This document shows positions 5,843-6,781 of a stretch of DNA of 6,781 nucleotides, one piece after another (position 1 is the stretch's first letter; each line of letters opens with the position of its first letter). Source of the stretch: Spirochaetia bacterium (lineage in GTDB: Bacteria > Spirochaetota > Spirochaetia > PWKH01); the NCBI GenBank assembly GCA_021736545.1, contig JAIPFS010000075.1, positions 1 through 6,781 on the forward strand. Reading direction: 5' to 3'. Below the pieces are notes generated by a model. It saw only the letters and a program-made list of their open reading frames with translations, did no database searches and was not told the DNA's origin. A program made the position numbers and the translations under genes.

Positions 5843-6285
5843 GACCTTTCTGCATCTCTTTTCATATCTCTTTCTCGAATGCTGTTCCGCTTATCATGCA
5901 TTTTCTTCCCTTTTGCCAAAGCAATTTCTATTTTAACCAAATTACCCTTAAGATAAACTTTGATAGGGACTAATGTTAGTCCTTTCTCATCAACTTTTCT
6001 TTTCAGTCGTTTGATCTCCTGTGCATGTGCTAAAAGTTTTCTTTCTCTGTCCGGATCATGATTCTCAATTGTTGCCTGTTCATACTTTGAAATGTGAAAT
6101 CCTACAAGCACTAACTGCATATGCTTAGTTAATTTTATATATGAATCACTGAATGAAAATTTATTCAGTCTTATAGATTTTACTTCAGACCCTTTTAGTT
6201 CTATACCGCATTCAAGTGAATCAATAATCTCAAAATTGTAAAAAGCTTTTTTATTTTTTTGTAGGATCTTAATAGAATCTTTCAT
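5827..6285 (-). CDS. smpB: SsrA-binding protein SmpB
   Basis: The protein partner of tmRNA in trans-translation: it binds the tRNA-like domain, delivers tmRNA to stalled ribosomes and reads the empty A site with its C-terminal tail. It is 152 residues, the usual size. Signatures: KNKKAFYNFEIIDSLECGIEL, GSEVKSIR (32-39), DSYIKL, GFHISKYE, the NHDPDRERKLL block, and the basic tail GKKMHDKRNSIRERDMKR. The start at 6285 has AGGA 7 bases upstream; the in-frame extension to 6321 adds 12 residues outside the family pattern. It follows the SUMF1-type gene by 43 bases and precedes the regulator pair by about 109 bases, all on one strand, with ssrA further downstream. Confidence 0.97.
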   Translation of the reverse strand: MKDSIKILQKNKKAFYNFEIIDSLECGIELKGSEVKSIRLNKFSFSDSYIKLTKHMQLVLVGFHISKYEQATIENHDPDRERKLLAHAQEIKRLKRKVDEKGLTLVPIKVYLKGNLVKIEIALAKGKKMHDKRNSIRERDMKRDAERSMKYT

Positions 6286-6328
6286 GTATTTTTCCTGATT
6301 TATAAATAATGGTGAAATCAAACAAAAA

Positions 6329-6781
6329 CTATTTATCTTTTATTATTATCGGACGAAAACCCACAACTGGGGAACAAGTTTCTGGAGGAAGGGACCCATT
6401 TGTATATGGAAAAACTGTCCCCTTTTTGTCAATTTCTGAACCCCCCTTAACGATAAATTGACCATGTAAGTCGAAAACATTTTCAGCTGCTTGGGAAAAA
6501 TCTGTATCTTGAGAAAATGGTGAAGAGGGGTAGAAAATACTATTTGTCCATTGCCATACGTTATAAAAAAAAGTTTCATTCGATCTTTGACCAGTTCCGA
6601 AGAAGCTTGCTGATTTTTCCCATTGAGAAAATTGAGGAAGAACAACTGAGTATTCAGGGTATTTCTCCTGAACAATAGAAGTCAGCCATTCACAATATGC
6701 TGAAGCCGCAAATTGTGATACATACGTTACAGGTTTGCTGCTCTCAGAAAAAAAATCCTGTAAATACTGATCATCTACTAG
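6329..6781 (-). CDS. C-terminal part of a SUMF1/FGE-sulfatase-fold protein
   Basis: The last 150 residues; the gene enters from the right edge. The domain pattern is clear: PVTYVSQFAASAYCEWLT (usual PVxxVSWxxAxAFCxWL), VVLPQFSQWEKSA (usual RLPTEAEWEYAA), NVWQWTNS (usual NVWEWTxD), FIVKGGS (usual xVxRGGS) and CSPVVGFRPI near the end (usual GFRxx). Only one Cys precedes GFR, so the paired catalytic cysteines of true formylglycine-generating enzymes are not seen, and it is more likely a non-catalytic or differently acting family member. The N-terminus, any signal peptide or fused kinase domain lie outside the window. It ends 43 bases before smpB and is probably co-transcribed. A different-frame ORF at 6346-6675 is a shadow of this gene. 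Confidence 0.85.
   Translation of the reverse strand, partial: LVDDQYLQDFFSESSKPVTYVSQFAASAYCEWLTSIVQEKYPEYSVVLPQFSQWEKSASFFGTGQRSNETFFYNVWQWTNSIFYPSSPFSQDTDFSQAAENVFDLHGQFIVKGGSEIDKKGTVFPYTNGSLPPETCSPVVGFRPIIIKDK

Noticed and set aside
6346..6675. Minus-strand 109-residue ORF
   Set aside because: Frame-shifted shadow of the SUMF1-type gene, whose own frame carries the NVWQWT, GGS and GFRP motifs.

Overview
This window looks like a chromosomal segment of an AT-rich, diderm bacterium, most likely a spirochaete (Treponema/Spirochaeta-like). The basis is indirect. It has an exported outer-membrane beta-barrel protein divergent from folD, an arrangement I recall from Treponema (folD beside an OmpW-like protein). 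It also has a one-piece tmRNA with an Asn/Asp-rich tag ending in ALAA, and generally low G+C. The genus cannot be fixed from sequence reading alone.

Layout. Positions 1-686, minus strand: the first 20 codons of a gene that runs off the left edge, preceded by a 202-residue signal-peptide beta-barrel protein. Positions 817-3342, plus strand: a tightly overlapping housekeeping operon, folD (C1-folate metabolism), miaB (tRNA ms2i6A methylthiotransferase) and a small two-helix membrane protein of the LapA/DUF1049 type. The start of miaB lies inside folD, and the membrane protein starts on the stop of miaB. Positions 3455-6781, minus strand, read from high to low coordinate: the C-terminal part of a SUMF1/FGE-sulfatase-fold protein, smpB, a sigma54-type AAA+ regulator, an OmpR-type winged-helix regulator, and ssrA (tmRNA) with its own sigma70-like promoter.

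The most noteworthy part is the pair of regulators lying between the two trans-translation genes smpB and ssrA. The first has a complete sigma54-activating AAA+ domain, including GAFTGA. It lacks any C-terminal Fis-type DNA-binding domain, and its receiver has Asn at the phospho-acceptor position. The second has a good OmpR-type winged helix, but its receiver-like N-terminus has lost the whole phosphorylation pocket (Ser at the Asp position). The two are translationally coupled by an ATGA overlap. One protein has an ATPase motor without a DNA-binding domain and the other a DNA-binding domain without a motor. Inference: they may act together as a split, phosphorylation-independent transcription regulator. 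Repeats lie upstream of the pair (TAAGTATA three times, plus inverted repeats). A direct repeat (GGCTTTT twice) lies at about -44 to -63 of the ssrA promoter, and these are candidate operators.

The rest is ordinary: folD, miaB, smpB and ssrA are intact and carry their family signatures. I see no mobile element, CRISPR array, tRNA or rRNA.
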